Source: Posidonia oceanica (lineage: Eukaryota > Streptophyta > Magnoliopsida > Alismatales > Posidoniaceae). From it: 64,000 nucleotides of DNA. Shown here one piece after another: positions 35,031 to 47,200 of this stretch (positions are counted from its first letter, which is position 1; each line of letters starts with the position of its first letter). The DNA is taken from contig JAZBRS010000013.1 of the NCBI GenBank assembly GCA_037176725.1, positions 12,031,001 through 12,095,000 of the forward strand, in the 5' to 3' direction. The notes beneath the pieces were generated by a model. That model did no database searches. It saw only the letters and a program-made list of their open reading frames with translations, and was not told the DNA's origin. The position numbers were made by a program, and so were the translations under genes.

Positions 35031-38000
35031 CTCTGAGGCGTCCATCTGCGCAAACAAGGAAGATGCGTAAACAAGTGAACAAGTAAAGGAGCAGTAAAAT
35101 AACACAACAACAAAAGGGATTGCTTACTAGCTCCTCAATGTGGCTGCGGGCAATCGTCAACTCGTGTCGGAGGTCGCCAACGCTCACACTAGGACCAGTG
35201 CCCATCGATACGTTGGAGCAATCATAAAAGACGTCACGGTGGAAGACAATCAGACGGCTAAACTCAGAATCAAACCAGGTCCTCCACGCCGCCTCTGTCT
35301 CTACAGAACCACCAGAAAGGGGCTCTGTGCCACCTAAGCACCAGTTCTCGGGCTGCTCTCCAAATCAATGAGGAGTGTCAGTCTGACCTCCCCTAATAGA
35401 TCCCCAAGAGCAATCCGCAGGACCTGCCACTGGAATAACCTGCTGAAGACCAAACTGTCGCAGCACACGGCCCACCTGGCTGTAGTGACAATGGAAGAGG
35501 CTAAAGAGCCAGCACTCCCGAAAGAACAAGTGGGAACTGCGTGCCACGGGCTCCTCATCAGCATGCTCACCCACAGAGTAGGGTCTCTAGACAACTTGCA
35601 AGCACAAATCAATCAGAAACCAGTAAACTGTGCGAGAGAGAGGGACCTAAGCACTGAAACTCACCCACTCCTCTGGAGGGATCTCTAACAGGAAGCGGCC
35701 CAGATGTCTCACAAGGCGAATCTGCTCCGGAGCCAGCTGTACCTCGCTCCACCATCGAGCCCGGGGAAACTCGACGGGACCATCTCCTGGGACTCCAGGT
35801 CGAAGGTACACAAAGTGCTCAAAGATCTAGGTCTGTCACACAAAGCAACAATTCCAAATCAACAACAGTCAAACAAACAAAAGGCAAGCAAATAAATAAA
35901 GCACAAACCTGAAAAAGGGGCAGACAGCCTGTAAGAGAGCGGGTCTGACCCGCAGCAAAAGACTCCAGCTGAGAGATCAAATAAACCAACACGGCTGAGC
36001 CCTAGGAGTATCTACCAATCCTCTCCACATGAAGAAGGAGAGGAGTAAAACCGGCATATAACATCTGAGAAGACGTGCTGAAGAAAAGCCTATGAAACAG
36101 AATGGACAAAAAGAGCCGGAGCTACTGATCCGCTATCTCTGGGGTCACCTCGTCAACAAGAAGAAGGTCGTCCAGTCGATCCTTCAGCCACTTGACGTTG
36201 ATGCGTGTATGGAAGCGACTAGAAGGGGGAGGGCGTGCACCATAACAAGCCTCTAGCTCGTCACCATAGCAGGACTGCAAAGGTGCTATCACAGGCTCTC
36301 TGTCAACCCTCAGACCCACCAGCCGCACTACGTCCTCCAGGGTGATCATCATCTCGCCTACGCGAAAGATGAAGCTGCCGGAACTCCTATTGTACCTCTC
36401 AGCAAAAGAAACCAGAAGTCCAAGGTGAATCTCAAAAGGCATGATCTCCAAGAAATGGCCGAAGCCCATCCCCGCAAGTCTTGCCCGCTGGAACTCTGGG
36501 AGGTCGAGGTACGTCTCATGCAAGTCATTCCAGCTAGAGGGCGTCCGGCTCAACAATGGCATCTGGCATAAAAGAAAACATTAAAAACATTAGTAACTTA
36601 ATAATAATCAAGCAAAGTAACTTAATAAAAGCCAAGAACACATAAAATGACCTCACCTGTCCTAGCTCTGCAAGCTCTATTGCTGTACAGGCTCTCCTGC
36701 GAGGGGAAGGGGACGCACCCAAATCAGGGGCACCCCCGTCACCAACCTCAGGCTAGACAGGAGACGCCGCACGTGGACGCCTCACCTGGAGCTTGTGGGG
36801 ACGAGAGAAGCTCGCCTCTGTAGTGGAAGGACCGACCTCGTCCCTCCTCGTCTCAGCCTCCTCGTCAGAAGCCCTGAAATGGTATCACAAGCAGGGCATA
36901 GTCAGTTAAACTATTAATAATTCCCTTAATTGTTTCCCTAAATGTTAAGTAATCCACATAACCAACAAAAAAAGAGAAGAAAGACATCACTTTAACTAAC
37001 CAACTTAAACTTAAAATCCTTAAGGTTAATCCCCTTAAATCAATCCTTAAAAATAATCCCTTTAAAATTCAATCCTTAAAGATAATCCCTTTAAACTCAA
37101 TCCTTAAAGATAATCTCTTTAAAAATTGATCCTTAAATAACTAAAGCCATCTTTTAAATCAATCTTTTTAAATCCATCTTCTTTTAAATCTATCTTTTTT
37201 AATCAATCTTTTTAAATCAATCTTTTTAATCCATCTTCTTTTAAAATCAATCTTTTAAATCAATCTTTTTAAATCCATCTTCTTTTAAATCAATCTTTTT
37301 AATCCATCTTCTTTTAAATCAATCTTTTAATCCATCTTCTTTTAAAATCAATCTTTTTAAATCCATCTTCTTTTAAATCAATCGTTTTAAATCCATCTTC
37401 TTTTAAATTAATCTTTTTAAATCCATCTTCTTTTTAATCTATCTTTTTTAAATCAATCTTCTTTTAAATCTATCTTTTTTAAATCAATCTTTTTTTAAAT
37501 CCATCTTCTTTTAAAATCAATCTTTTTAATCAATCTTTTTAAATCCATTTCTTTTAATCCATCTTTTAAGTCCATTCCTTTCAAAACCCATCTTTTAAAT
37601 CCATCTTTAAAAAAAAAAAAAACAATTTGTTTGAAAATCCATCATTTAAATCCATCTTTTAAAATCCATTTCTTTTAAAATCCACCTTTTAAAAAATCCA
37701 TTTCTTTTAAATCCATCTCTTTAAATCCATCCTTTAAAGATTCATCTTTTAAGGTTATAAAAAGATCATCCTTTTAAAGTCCAACTCTAATATCCTAACT
37801 TTAAAACTCAAGATCCAACTCTAAACCAACTTAAACCTTTCACTAATCCATTTAGGTAACAAAAATATCATTAAATCCTTTATCCTCAATTAACAAACCA
37901 ATTTAAACTTAAAAGTAAACCTTAAATTCAAAAGTCAAATTTAAAAACAAACTTTAAACCCTAATTCTAACTCTCGAATTTTAACTTTAAAACCCAAAAT

Positions 38001-39227
38001 TCAAAAGCTTTAAGCCTTAGGATCCGACTTTTAATTTAATTAATCCTTTTAAACTAATCCATCACTAACTTCAAAAATTCCTAATTTCTTAAATCCGAAC
38101 CAATCCATTAAATGATCTGAATATCTTCAATAGGATCTTTGTTAAAATCAGAAATTAACTCCTCAAGTTAAAAGAGAATGATTAATTCAATTATTAAAAG
38201 ATTAAGTCTCTTAAAATTCTGGGAAAAATTCACCATAAGCTCCCCTATAATTTCAACTAAAAAATTTTATTTTCCTGCAAATTGACAACACACATACACA
38301 TTTTCACAAAGAAAGATTGCATAAACATTCACATTTCCATAAAAATGGATTTCCATTCACATTTCACACCAAAATTCCCATTTCCATTCACATTTCACAC
38401 AAAATTTCCCATTAACATTCACATTCACATTCACATTTCCTTTCACATTTACATCAAGAATTTAACATCTAAAACATAACTTTAAAGAACTAAATTTACA
38501 TAAACCTAAACTAAACTAAACCAAACTTAAATCTAAAACTCCACAATTAGAACTTAAAATTCAGTTTTTTCTAGAACAACAGAACTAACAACAAAATAAC
38601 AGAATTAATTAAACTTAAAAGAGAACAGAACTAATAACATAAACAAAATTAAAGAACTAACAACAGAATTTAATTTAAAAACAGAATGAATTAACTAACA
38701 ACAAAATTTAATAAGTTAACAACAGAATGAATTAATTACAACAAAATTTAATAAAATGAATTAATTACAACAAAATTTAATAAGTTAAAAATAGAATTAA
38801 ACTAAATTACAACGGAATTTAATTAGACTGAATTAATCACAACAGAATTTAAAACTAAATTAATTAAACTAAATTAAAACAGAATTCAATTAAATTAAGT
38901 AAGAACTAAAAACAGGAAACTGAATTTTTAATCAAAAAAATCAAAATTTCTAAACTAAAACTAAACTAAAATTCCTATAATAAACCTAAATCTAAAACCT
39001 AATTCACTCTCCAAATTACATTCGTAATTCAACAACAAACGAATAAATGAAAGCAAGAAGAAAAAAAAAAGAGAGAGGAGAGGAGGGGAAGGTTACCTCT
39101 GTCGCCGGCGAGACCCATCACCTGGGCCACCCGCACTGCCGCCTTCATCACCGCTCGCCATCAGGGAGGAGGAAGGAGGGGCTAGGACACCACCCACGCC
39201 GTCACCCCCGCTGCCACCGCTAGCCAT
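35031..39227 (-). pseudogene. Broken multi-exon plant-mobile-domain gene (MAIN/MAIL-like), antisense to element 2
   Basis: Exons by sequence: 39227-39097 (ATG; Gly/Ser-rich), 36873-36657, 36562-35909, 35832-35665, about 35616-35132, then the start of a further exon (about 35050) cut at 35031. Introns show GT-AG ends and phases agree (2, 0, 0, 0); only the fifth exon start is uncertain. Recognisable PMD features: PLLSRTPSSWNDLHETYLDL, FHI/FIFRVGEMMITLEDVVRL-like core, VERIGRYS-x-GSAVLVYL, and VGRVLRQFGLQQVIP near the end. In-frame stops are TAG at about 36755, 36124, 36004, 35829 and 35609 plus one TGA near 35370. Two of the TAGs fall at conserved Trp positions. Host PMD proteins act in silencing and genome stability. 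Probably a captured host gene. Confidence 0.8.
36874..39096 (-). other. First intron of the PMD pseudogene, AT-rich with a degenerate repeat
   Basis: About 2.2 kb between a GTAACC donor (39096) and a CAG acceptor (36874). 37080-37760 is an imperfect tandem of roughly 15-30-bp AAATCCATCTTCTTTT / AAATCAATCTTTTT units. The rest is A-rich on the plus strand with (CATTCACATTT) runs at 38340-38460. No gene seen. Confidence 0.7.
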
Positions 39228-39776
39228 CAGAGGGAGGAGGAGAAAGGAGGGCACCATGCCAAACACCGGAGCCCGTGCCACACCAGAGACGCCGCCAGCC
39301 GGAGGAGACACGTGCGGACACCGGAGAGGGAGAGAAGGAAAAAAATGTTTGAAAGCTCTGAAGTAAAAAGGGGCAACGGCCAGTTTTGGCTACTGGACTC
39401 ATAACCTGGTCGCCAGCATACGAGGCGACTCCCTCAGACTCCTCTTCAACAGGCACCTTACCTAGCTCTTCGTGCGTCGACTTTCCCGCCTCGGTTTGCA
39501 CCCTCTGAAGAAGCACGACACTAGACACCCTAAAAAGAGGCGACTAGATAGGGCACCACAAGGAGCGGCGACTAACAACGGCAGAGGGTTTCACCCCTTA
39601 ATTCCCCTCTAGAACAGGAACCTATACATTAACAAACGATAAAATACAGTTCAGAAGCTAAAATGTAATTCAACCCAAAATGTAGTTCAAGAACTGAAAC
39701 ATAATTCAACCCAAACTTAAACTTAAAAACTAAGACATGATTCAACTCAACTCAAAATTAAAATTTAAAAACATAA
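39228..39776. other. Junction region between two PMD genes
   Basis: 39228-39350 is CT/GA-rich and GC-rich, fitting the 5' UTR or promoter of the downstream PMD pseudogene. The right border of the captured segment must lie here or slightly beyond (to about 39545), but I found no target duplication. 39546-39776 is AT-rich with CAACCCAAA-type short repeats and no coding sense. Confidence 0.45.
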
Positions 39777-41133
39777 TCAGCCATGCATTGCCATGCTCGA
39801 GCGGTTGAGCCCAAGCATCTTCAGGAATTCCTGCCTGTCATCAACATACTTCTGAGGAGTGGGGCAGCATCGTGCATACCACTTCACGTACTTCAACTCC
39901 TGGGACTCCCAAGCAGTTGTAGAAAGCCGAGGCGCACTCAGAGACACTCGCCTGCCGATGTAAACCCAACGTGCTATATACTCCAAGACCATCCTCTCAT
40001 CCTAGTCACTGTCTTCCTTGCGAACGCGGATCGAAGGGGTCAGAACTGCGTCAGCTTGGACAACTAGCTCCTGATTCAGCAGACGTGGACAACAATGGAT
40101 GGGATACAGCACAAATGATGTGGCACCCACCAGGACGACCTCAAGGTTGCTATGAACTGTGCTCATCACCCACGCTTTATGAGCTCCAGGCAGCTTCGGA
40201 ACAAAGTCAAAATCCTGTAGTGACAAGCGTCCAAGGCGGAGAACAGAGTCATGGAAGCTCAGATCTGTGAAATCTATATCACAACAGCAATGGGACATGA
40301 ACCACCTATGCAGCAGCAGTGGAGAACCGAAGAATTTCCCTGAACAAGAGGCATTGGTGAGCCCCTCCATAGTGTAAGCCAACACAGCAAGAGCCAAGCA
40401 CAAATCTGGACGAACAGCAACCAACATCAGGAGATCCACATGGTGAAGATCCATTGTGAAATTTGCATCTGCAAACAAGGCAAGGCCACCGACTGCCACA
40501 AACAAGTACTTCCTCAACTCTGCTTCAGCAAGTTGCCTGGTGCTAAGGACCTCCCACAAGCCTCGAAGAAAGAGTCTCCCCGAGTGCATCAAAGCCTTGC
40601 TAGCCTCCAGATCCATTGCTAAATACCCGCCTATCTTCCTGGAACCCACTGTCTCAACAGAAATAGTGAAGCAATCGTCCGCCGCCTCCATAGATTCCAT
40701 CGCCAACCCAAGCAAAGAGGACACCTCCTCACACGTAATCAGCGTCTCCCCACAAGGAAGATTGAAGGTGTTGGAGGAACCATTGCAGAAAGCCATCAAG
40801 GCATGCAACAACGGCCAAGGCACAGGCATGTGAATCAAGTCAAGAAGCTTGTCAAAACCACTACACCCGAAGAGATGCCTGTTGTTCTCTGCACTATTAA
40901 TCAAGCCAGCCACCCATGGCAGAGTATACCGAAAAGAATTGTGGAAATCCGGGCATCCTGTGAGGTTCACTACGGCCTAAACAAGCAACCTTCAGAAGCT
41001 AAACCACAAAGGAAGCATGCAAAGACTAAGAGGAGAACTTACCTAGTCGTTCCGGATAGCTTTCATCAAGTGGTTGGGGATATCAACTACCCTTTTCACT
41101 TGGAAGGTCGGAGAAGAGAAGGAAGGAAGGTCA
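39777..41133 (-). pseudogene. Second PMD-type gene, spliced, left inverted arm
   Basis: Two exons on the minus strand: about 41133-41043 (VDIPNHLMKAI-type end) and 40976-39777, separated by a GTAAGT...TTTAG intron of about 66 bp. The large exon encodes SFRYTLPWVAGLINSAENN, SGFDKLLDLIHMPVPWPLLHA, then NTFNLPCGETLITCEEVSSL, a PMD-like core, and runs about 400 codons. The ATG present in the right-arm copy is deleted here. TAG stops lie at the exon 1/intron border (41045-41043) and at 40004-40002. It is antisense to the LTR at 42150, as described for accessory antisense ORFs of Tat elements such as Grande. Function unknown. Confidence 0.72.
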
Positions 41134-42134
41134 AGATAAGGGGTTTACTTGTGCAGAATGTTTCCTGAAAAGCAAGGACAGCCGTCTTTTATCTCCCCTT
41201 ATCAAAAGCATCAGGGTTTAAAATGGTTTTTGAATTAAATAAACTAGGAGATCGTGCGTCGCCACAAAAAGGCAGTGACTAGCTCAGCCGCCCATTCAAG
41301 TGGCGACTAACACATCAGAACAGACTACTGCAAAGCCAAAGGGTGAACTCTTGCCTTGAGTTCACGCACCACCTGCCGCAACTACTCCGAACACCAGACA
41401 ACACATCGGATTGGCAAATGAAGGGTTCACTCCCTCACCCGGTTCTCTTTGCACAGAACCTCTTTACTTGCCAAATCGAGCTGTGGGATGACAGTCCTTT
41501 CCAGAGGGTGCTGGTCACACTCCAGGATGGAAAACACTTGACTACAACGAATTGCATTCATTCATTTTGCATATGTCCATATGGTTTGGGACCAACCGTA
41601 CCCCGTCGGCCTAACCTAGGATAGGGACCATTCATTGCATTGCGTGTTGACCTTTCATTATCATAGAATGTTTGAATCATCCATCCATGCATTTTCTCAT
41701 ATCATTGGAAGTGAAGCACGGACGGAGCATCGTTCTTCAAGAGTGTTAGAAACCCTTCAAGCATATGATTCTCCTAGAGCCAACCCAGTTCGTACCTATC
41801 CTCTAATCAATTCCAATCTGAGCAAAGTCTCAAATAAAATGTCACACTCTCCTTTCGATCATGCTGGAATAACATCCTGCGATTTCCCCCTTAGTGCTTG
41901 CCCGTTGGAACACACATGGTTGACCTGGTCTTGACTTCGGCTGCAACACAAGATCCGAAACCGACTTGACCCCTCCATGCTTGAGTCTCCAATTTGATGG
42001 TAATTTAAACCCTCTTTTTATCTTTTATTTGGCTACTTCAGTGACAAATTGTTTGAGATAGAGCTCCCTTTTTCAAGAAATGCTCTATAGGACATCGTTC
42101 TTGCCTTGGACCTGATCTTGTTCCAAGATCAACT
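41134..42134. other. Noncoding stretch between PMD gene and LTR, left arm
   Basis: No convincing coding frame; short open frames are not shared with the matching right arm (45212-46241). Contains (A/G)GGCGACT-type motifs like those repeated in the LTR. Confidence 0.6.
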
Positions 42135-42149
42135 CCAGGGAGGGGCATC
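42135..42149 (+). other. Polypurine tract of the plus-strand LTR element
   Basis: CCAGGGAGGGGCATC directly precedes the LTR start TGTAGATATCC at 42150, making this a 3' LTR of a plus-strand element. Confidence 0.85.
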
Positions 42150-43594
42150 TGTAGATATCCTATTTTCGCATTTCTGAGAGTTCTTTTGAGGGTAGAAACC
42201 TTGAGGCGCCTCAAATCTCATGCCTAAGTTTGATAACACATCTTCTAGATATTCCTTGACTTCTTTAAAGCATCACTAGATCTTACCTAGACTCAGGTTG
42301 TTGGCTGTGGCAGAGCTAACTCGCTCAGGCTCGTAACAAGTCCGAGTACCCTAGGTATCCTTCACTTCAACTCAGATTTAAAATTAGATTTGAGTTAACA
42401 AAGATGCTTCCTTGATTTCATAGACTATCTGTAGTTTCGCAGCCGCCCATCTTGTTTCCTCCAGCAAAAACCCGAAAAAAGAGCTAAAAATGACCTAGGC
42501 AAGATAGTAGCTACCTGGGGAGGCGACTCACATAGTTGCCGCCTACAACGGCGACTATAACCATCGCTCGTTTCCCCACCAACTACTCTAGAAGCCATCT
42601 GAGGAGGCGGCTCAGTTAGAAGCCATCTCAAGAGGCGACTCATGTGGACGTCACCTGGAAGGGCGACTGGGCGATCGTGGGCAGCAGTTGCTCCCCACTC
42701 TCCCCTCAACCCTCAGGTGCCAGCTCATCAAGCAGCTGAGCAGTTGTGGAACTGCCTCGGTCTTCCCACGATCCTTGACCATCAGGCGTCACTCAATGCG
42801 GCGACTAGCAATCGTGGCTCCTTTCGAACCGCTTTTCCACAGTTATTTCCCACTCCCCCTCGACAATTAGGCACCATCTCACCAGGCGACTAACAGTCGT
42901 GGCCTCGTTCCCGCGTCGTCCCACACTTTGACTGAGTGGTTGCTAGGTTTAGGTGCCACTCCAACCGGCAACTCAACCTAACTGCCATTTTTCTAGAATT
43001 TTTAGAACTCCAATCGTCCCTACACCCCTAGAGTCTATAAATAGACCCCCTAGGCTGGTGGTTTGAGGGTCGGAATTTTTGAGAGAGAAATCCCCCCAGA
43101 GAGGAATTTCCAAAAGAGACAGAGCCCTGTCAGTTGTGAGCCACCTTTAGAGAGCTAGATTTCCAATCTAGAAACTCTATCTCCTCTCCCCAATAGGCTA
43201 CCAACCTGAGCTTCTACTTCTGATCCGGAAATCCTCAGCCATGCTAGAGCTCCGACCGTGCTTCCTTCTAAACTTCATTGCACACAACATAAGGGTGAAA
43301 GGGAGTATCTTCCTCCAATCTAATTTCTTATTGCATCTCTTTACATTCCTTAGCATAGGACCGTAGCATATGCATATGGGGAACAACCCCCGGTCAGTAT
43401 TTATTTTCTTTTAGTCATGTCGTTTCGTTCACTTCTGTTACTGACTACTACACTAAAGCTAATTTAAATCTATGTTGTTTTGTTTTGAAGGAAAGGAAGG
43501 AATTCACATAGTACGAGGAAGCCGCTAGACGACATCCTACCGTCGATCTAGTGATCCGAGGACCCGCATCATCATAATCTCCCCCAAGTGTCTT
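42150..43594 (+). repeat. LTR of about 1.45 kb, plus orientation
   Basis: Begins TGTAGATATCC after a PPT. Contains GGCGACT-rich imperfect repeats (about 42510-42960) and a TATA box at 43035. The 3' end is not certain: similarity to the inverted copy stops at about 43594, and no clean CA end with PBS is visible. It may be the 3' LTR of element 2, since both are plus-strand (inference). No gene. Confidence 0.75.
43035..43042 (+). promoter_or_regulatory. TATA box of the plus-strand LTR
   Basis: GTCTATAAATAGACCCCC; the same core is kept in the inverted copy at 44207-44216. Transcription would start about 30 bases downstream. Confidence 0.75.
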
Positions 43595-43687
43595 GTCTAC
43601 CCAAAGACGAGTGGCGATCACAACAAAAGCTGTCGACGTCGTGGAAGCACTGACATCCTCTTAAACACCCCCCAAAATTCCACACTA
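43595..43687. other. Unique spacer at the centre of the inverted repeat
   Basis: About 93 bp between the arms, containing GAGTGGCGATCACAACAAAAG. The TGGCGATC resembles a PBS start but does not continue like one. No obvious target duplication. Confidence 0.6.
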
Positions 43688-45194
43688 CAAAGACACCTGG
43701 GGGAGATTATGAAGATGCGGGTCCTCGGACCACTAGATCGACGGTTGGATGTCGTCTAGTGGCTCCCTCGTGTTACGTAAGCGCTTTCCTTCCCTTCAAA
43801 ACAAAATGAAAGAGAACTAAATTAGTTCAAGTGTAGTAGTTGGCAACAGAAGTAAACGAAACAACATGATTAAAAGAAACAAATACTAACCGGGGGTTGT
43901 TCCCCGCATGCATATGCTATGGGTCCTATGCTAAGGAATGTAAAAATGCAATGAAAAGTTAGATTGAAGGAAGATACTCCTTTTCACCCTTATGTTGAAT
44001 GCAATGAAGTTGAAAGGAGGCACGGTCGGAGCTCCAGCTTAGCTGGGAATCTCTAGAATGAGGATGGGAATTGGGTTTCCCTCATCTGAAGGTGGGAGAT
44101 AGAGCTTCTGGGGTGAAGGCTCTAGCTCTAGAAGGTGGAGACTTAACACTGACAGGGGGATTCCTCTCTCAAAAATTCCGACCCTCAAATCACTAGCCTA
44201 CGGGGTCTATTTATAGACCTTAGGGAGTGAGGACGGTTGGAGTTCAGAAAATTCTAGAAGAAAAGTGGCAATTAGGGTTAGTTGCCGATTGAGTTGGCGA
44301 CTAAGGCTAGCAATCACCCAGTCAAATGTGGAAAAACCCAGGAACATGGCCACGACTGTTAGTCACCGGTTAGGTTGGCGCCTAACGATTGTGGGGGTCG
44401 TGGGAAATAACCGTGGAAAAGCGGTTCAAAGGAGGCCACGACCTTTAGTTGCCGCTTGAGTTGGTGTCTAATGGTTGAGGATCGTGGGAGTTAACCACTG
44501 CATTTCCACAACCTCCTAGTCGCCGGTTGAGTTGGCGCCTAAGGGTTGAGAGGGATCGTGGGAAACAACCATGGAAATACGGTTCAAAGGAGGCCACGAT
44601 CATTAGTCACCAGTTTAGTTGGCGCCTAATGGTTGAGGATCGTGGGAGACAACGGCTGTAGTCTACGATCGCCTAGTCGCCATGTGAGTTAGCGTCTAAG
44701 TGGGTTGCCTCCGCAGATGGCAGCTGACTTGGCCACCTCCGCTATTGGCAACTAACTTGGTCGCCTCCACAGCTGGAAACTAACTGAGTCACCTCTTCAG
44801 CTGGCAACTGACTGAGTCGCCTCTCCAGCTGGCAACTAGAAAGCTTAGGTCATTTCTAGCCCTACTTTCCGGGTTTTGGCCAGAGAAAACAAGATAGAAG
44901 GCCGAGAAACTATAGATAGTGTATGAAATCAAGAAGGCATCTCTGTTAACTCAAATTTGCCACGAATCTAAGTAGAAGTAAAGGATACTCAGGGTACTCA
45001 GACTTGCCACGAGCCCGATTGAGTTAGCTCTGCCACAGCTAACAACCTAAGTCAAGGTAGGATCAAGTGATGCTTTGATGAAATCAAGGAATATCTGGAA
45101 GATGTGTTATCAAAACTTAGGCACGAGATTTGGGGCGCCCCAAGGTTTCTATCCTCAGAAGAACTCTCAGAAATGTGAAAATAGGATATCTACA
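43688..45194 (-). repeat. LTR of about 1.5 kb, minus orientation
   Basis: On the minus strand it begins TGTAGATATCC at 45194, preceded by the PPT at 45195-45211. Its interior (44265-44840) has four or five imperfect units containing GAGTTGGCGCCTAA, GGTTGAGGATCGTGGGA and AACCATGGAAATACGGTTCA, roughly 100-130 bp each. TATA box at 44207-44216. Its TATA-distal end near 43688 is defined only by loss of similarity to the inverted copy. Confidence 0.75.
44207..44216 (-). promoter_or_regulatory. TATA box of the minus-strand LTR
   Basis: Plus strand CTATTTATAG, minus strand CTATAAATAG, within the same GGTCTAT context as the plus-strand LTR copy. Confidence 0.72.
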
Positions 45195-45211
45195 GATGCC
45201 CCTCCTTGGAG
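45195..45211 (-). other. Polypurine tract of the minus-strand LTR element
   Basis: Minus strand CTCCAAGGAGGGGCATC immediately before TGTAGATATCC. Confidence 0.85.
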
Positions 45212-46241
45212 TTGATCTTGGAACAAGATCGATTCCATGGTAAGAATGATGTCCTATCGAGCATTTCCTGAAAAGGAGAGCTCCATCTCAAACAATTTGC
45301 CACTGAAGTAGCCAAAGGAAAGATAAAAAGTGGGTTTAAATTGCCATCAAATTGGAGACTCAGGCATGGAGGGGTCAAGTCGGTTTCCGAACTTGTGTCA
45401 CAGCCGAAGTCAAGACCAGGACAACCATGTAGAGGTGTTCCAACGGGGCAAGAACTAAGGAGGAAATCGCGGGATGTTATTCCAGCGTGATCGAAAGGAG
45501 GGTGTGACATCTTGTTTGAGACTTCACTCAGATTGGAATTGATAAAAGGATAGATAGGAACTGGGTTGGCTCTAGGAGAATCACATGCCTTAAGGGTTTC
45601 TAACACTCTTGAAGAACAATGCTCCGTCCATGCTCCACTTCCAATGATATGAGAAAATGCATGTATGCATGATTCAAACAAACAAATGCAAATGCAAGGT
45701 TAACACGCGATGCAATGAATGGTCCATATGCTAGGTTAGGCCGGCGGAGTACGGTTGGTCCCAAACCATATGGACATATGCAAAATGAATGAATGCAATT
45801 CGTTGTGGTCAAGTGTTTTCCGTCCTCAAGTGTGACCAGCACTCTCTAGAAAGGACTGTCATCCCACAGCTCGATTTGGCAAGTAAGGAGGTTCCGTGCA
45901 AAGAGAACCGGGTGAGGGAGTGAACCCTTCAATTGCCAATTTGATGTGTTGTCAGGTGTTCACAATGGTTGCGGCGGATGGTGCATGAACTCAAGGCAAG
46001 AGTTCACTCCTCGGCTTCGCAGTTCTGAGGTATCATCACCCCGAATGGAAGGGATGCTAGGTTGTAGCAGATGGTCTGTTCTGATGGATTAGTCGCCAGT
46101 TGTTAGGGCGATGCACGATCTCCTGGCTTATTTAGTTTAGAAATCATTTTAAACCTTGATTCTTTTGATAAGGGGAGATAAAAGACGGCCGTCCTTGCTT
46201 TTCAAGAAGCATTCTGCACAAGTAAACCCCTTATCTTGATC

Positions 46242-47200
46242 ATGGAGCTTCCTTCCTTCTCTTCTTTGACCTTCCAAGAAAAGAAGGTGGTTGATATCCC
46301 CAACCATTTGATGAAAGCCATCTGGGATGACCAAGTATCTTCTCCTCTCTGTTCCTTTTGTCTTTGCATGCTTCTCTTTGTGGTTTTGCCTCTGAATGTT
46401 GCTTGTTTAGGCCATAGTGAACCTTATGGGATGCCCAAACTTCAACAATTCTTTCCGGTATACTCTGCCATGGGTGTCTGGCTTGATCAACCGAGCAGAG
46501 GATAACAAGCATCTCTTCGGGTGCAGTGGTTTCGACAAGCTGCTCGATCTGATTCGCATGCCTGTGCCTTGGCCATTGTTACACGCTTTGATGGCTTTCT
46601 GGAATGGCTCCTCCAACACTTTCAACCTTCCTTGTGGGGAGACTTTGATCACATGTGAGAAGGTGTCTTCTTTGCTTGGATTGGTGGTGGAATCTACTGA
46701 AGCAGCAGATGATCGCTTCGCCATTTCTGTTGAGACAGTGGGCTCCAAGAAGATAGGTGGGTATTTAGCAATGGATCAGGAGGCTAGCAAGGCTTTGATG
46801 CACTCGGGGAGACTCTTTCTTCGAGGCCTGTGGGAGGTTCTTAGCACTAGGCAACTTGCTGAGACTGAGCTGAGGAAGTGCTTGTTTGTAGCAGTCGGTG
46901 GCCTTGCCTTGTTCGCAGATGCAAATTTCACAATGGATCTTCACCACGTGGATCTTCTGATGTTAGTGGCTGTTCGTCTAGACTTGTGCTTGGCTCCTGC
47001 TGTATTGGCTTACACTGTGGAGGGGCTCACCAATGCCTCTTGTTCAGGGAAGCTCTTTGGCTCTCCACTACTACTGCATAGGTGGTTTATGTCTCATTGT
47101 CGCTGTGATACAGATTTTGCCGGCCTGAGCTTCCATGACTGCATTCTCCGACTTGGACGCTTGTCACTACAGGATTTTGACTTTGTTCTGAAGCTGCTGG
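46242..47200 (+). pseudogene. Second PMD-type gene, right-arm copy, truncated
   Basis: Exon 1 46242-46334 starts with an ATG (MELPSFSSLTFQEKK) and ends at WDDQ. A 76-base intron GTATCT...TTGTTTAG (46335-46410) follows; exon 2 from 46411 is in phase (IVNLMGCPNFNNSFRYTLPW). Up to about 47200 the frame has no stop, unlike the left copy, and carries the NTFNLPCGETLITCEKVSSL core. It then runs into unrelated sequence and stops at 47218. It lacks the last 130 or so codons of the left copy. It is antisense to its neighbouring LTR. Confidence 0.75.

Larger units (their letters stand above)
40186..43594. repeat. Large inverted repeat, left arm
   Basis: Pairs with 43688-47200 in reverse complement. 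It contains most of the PMD gene, a noncoding stretch, a PPT and an LTR. By-eye alignment of about 400 bases (41340-41760 against 46015-45590) gives close to 90% identity with small indels. Confidence 0.93.
43688..47200. repeat. Large inverted repeat, right arm
   Basis: Reverse complement of 40186-43594, slightly longer because of indels. Order in plus coordinates: minus-strand LTR, PPT, noncoding stretch (45212-46241), PMD gene copy truncated at 47200. Beyond 47200 the sequence changes to Ogre 3' UTR repeats. Confidence 0.93.

Noticed and set aside
41343..41934. Plus-strand ORFs in the left inverted arm
   Set aside because: The matching right arm breaks these frames with indels and substitutions, so no coding constraint is visible.
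43600..43640. PBS for the inverted-arm LTR (TGGCGATCACAAC)
   Set aside because: Only the first six bases fit a TGGCGA-type PBS; the rest matches no primer I recognise, and no CA terminus precedes it cleanly.
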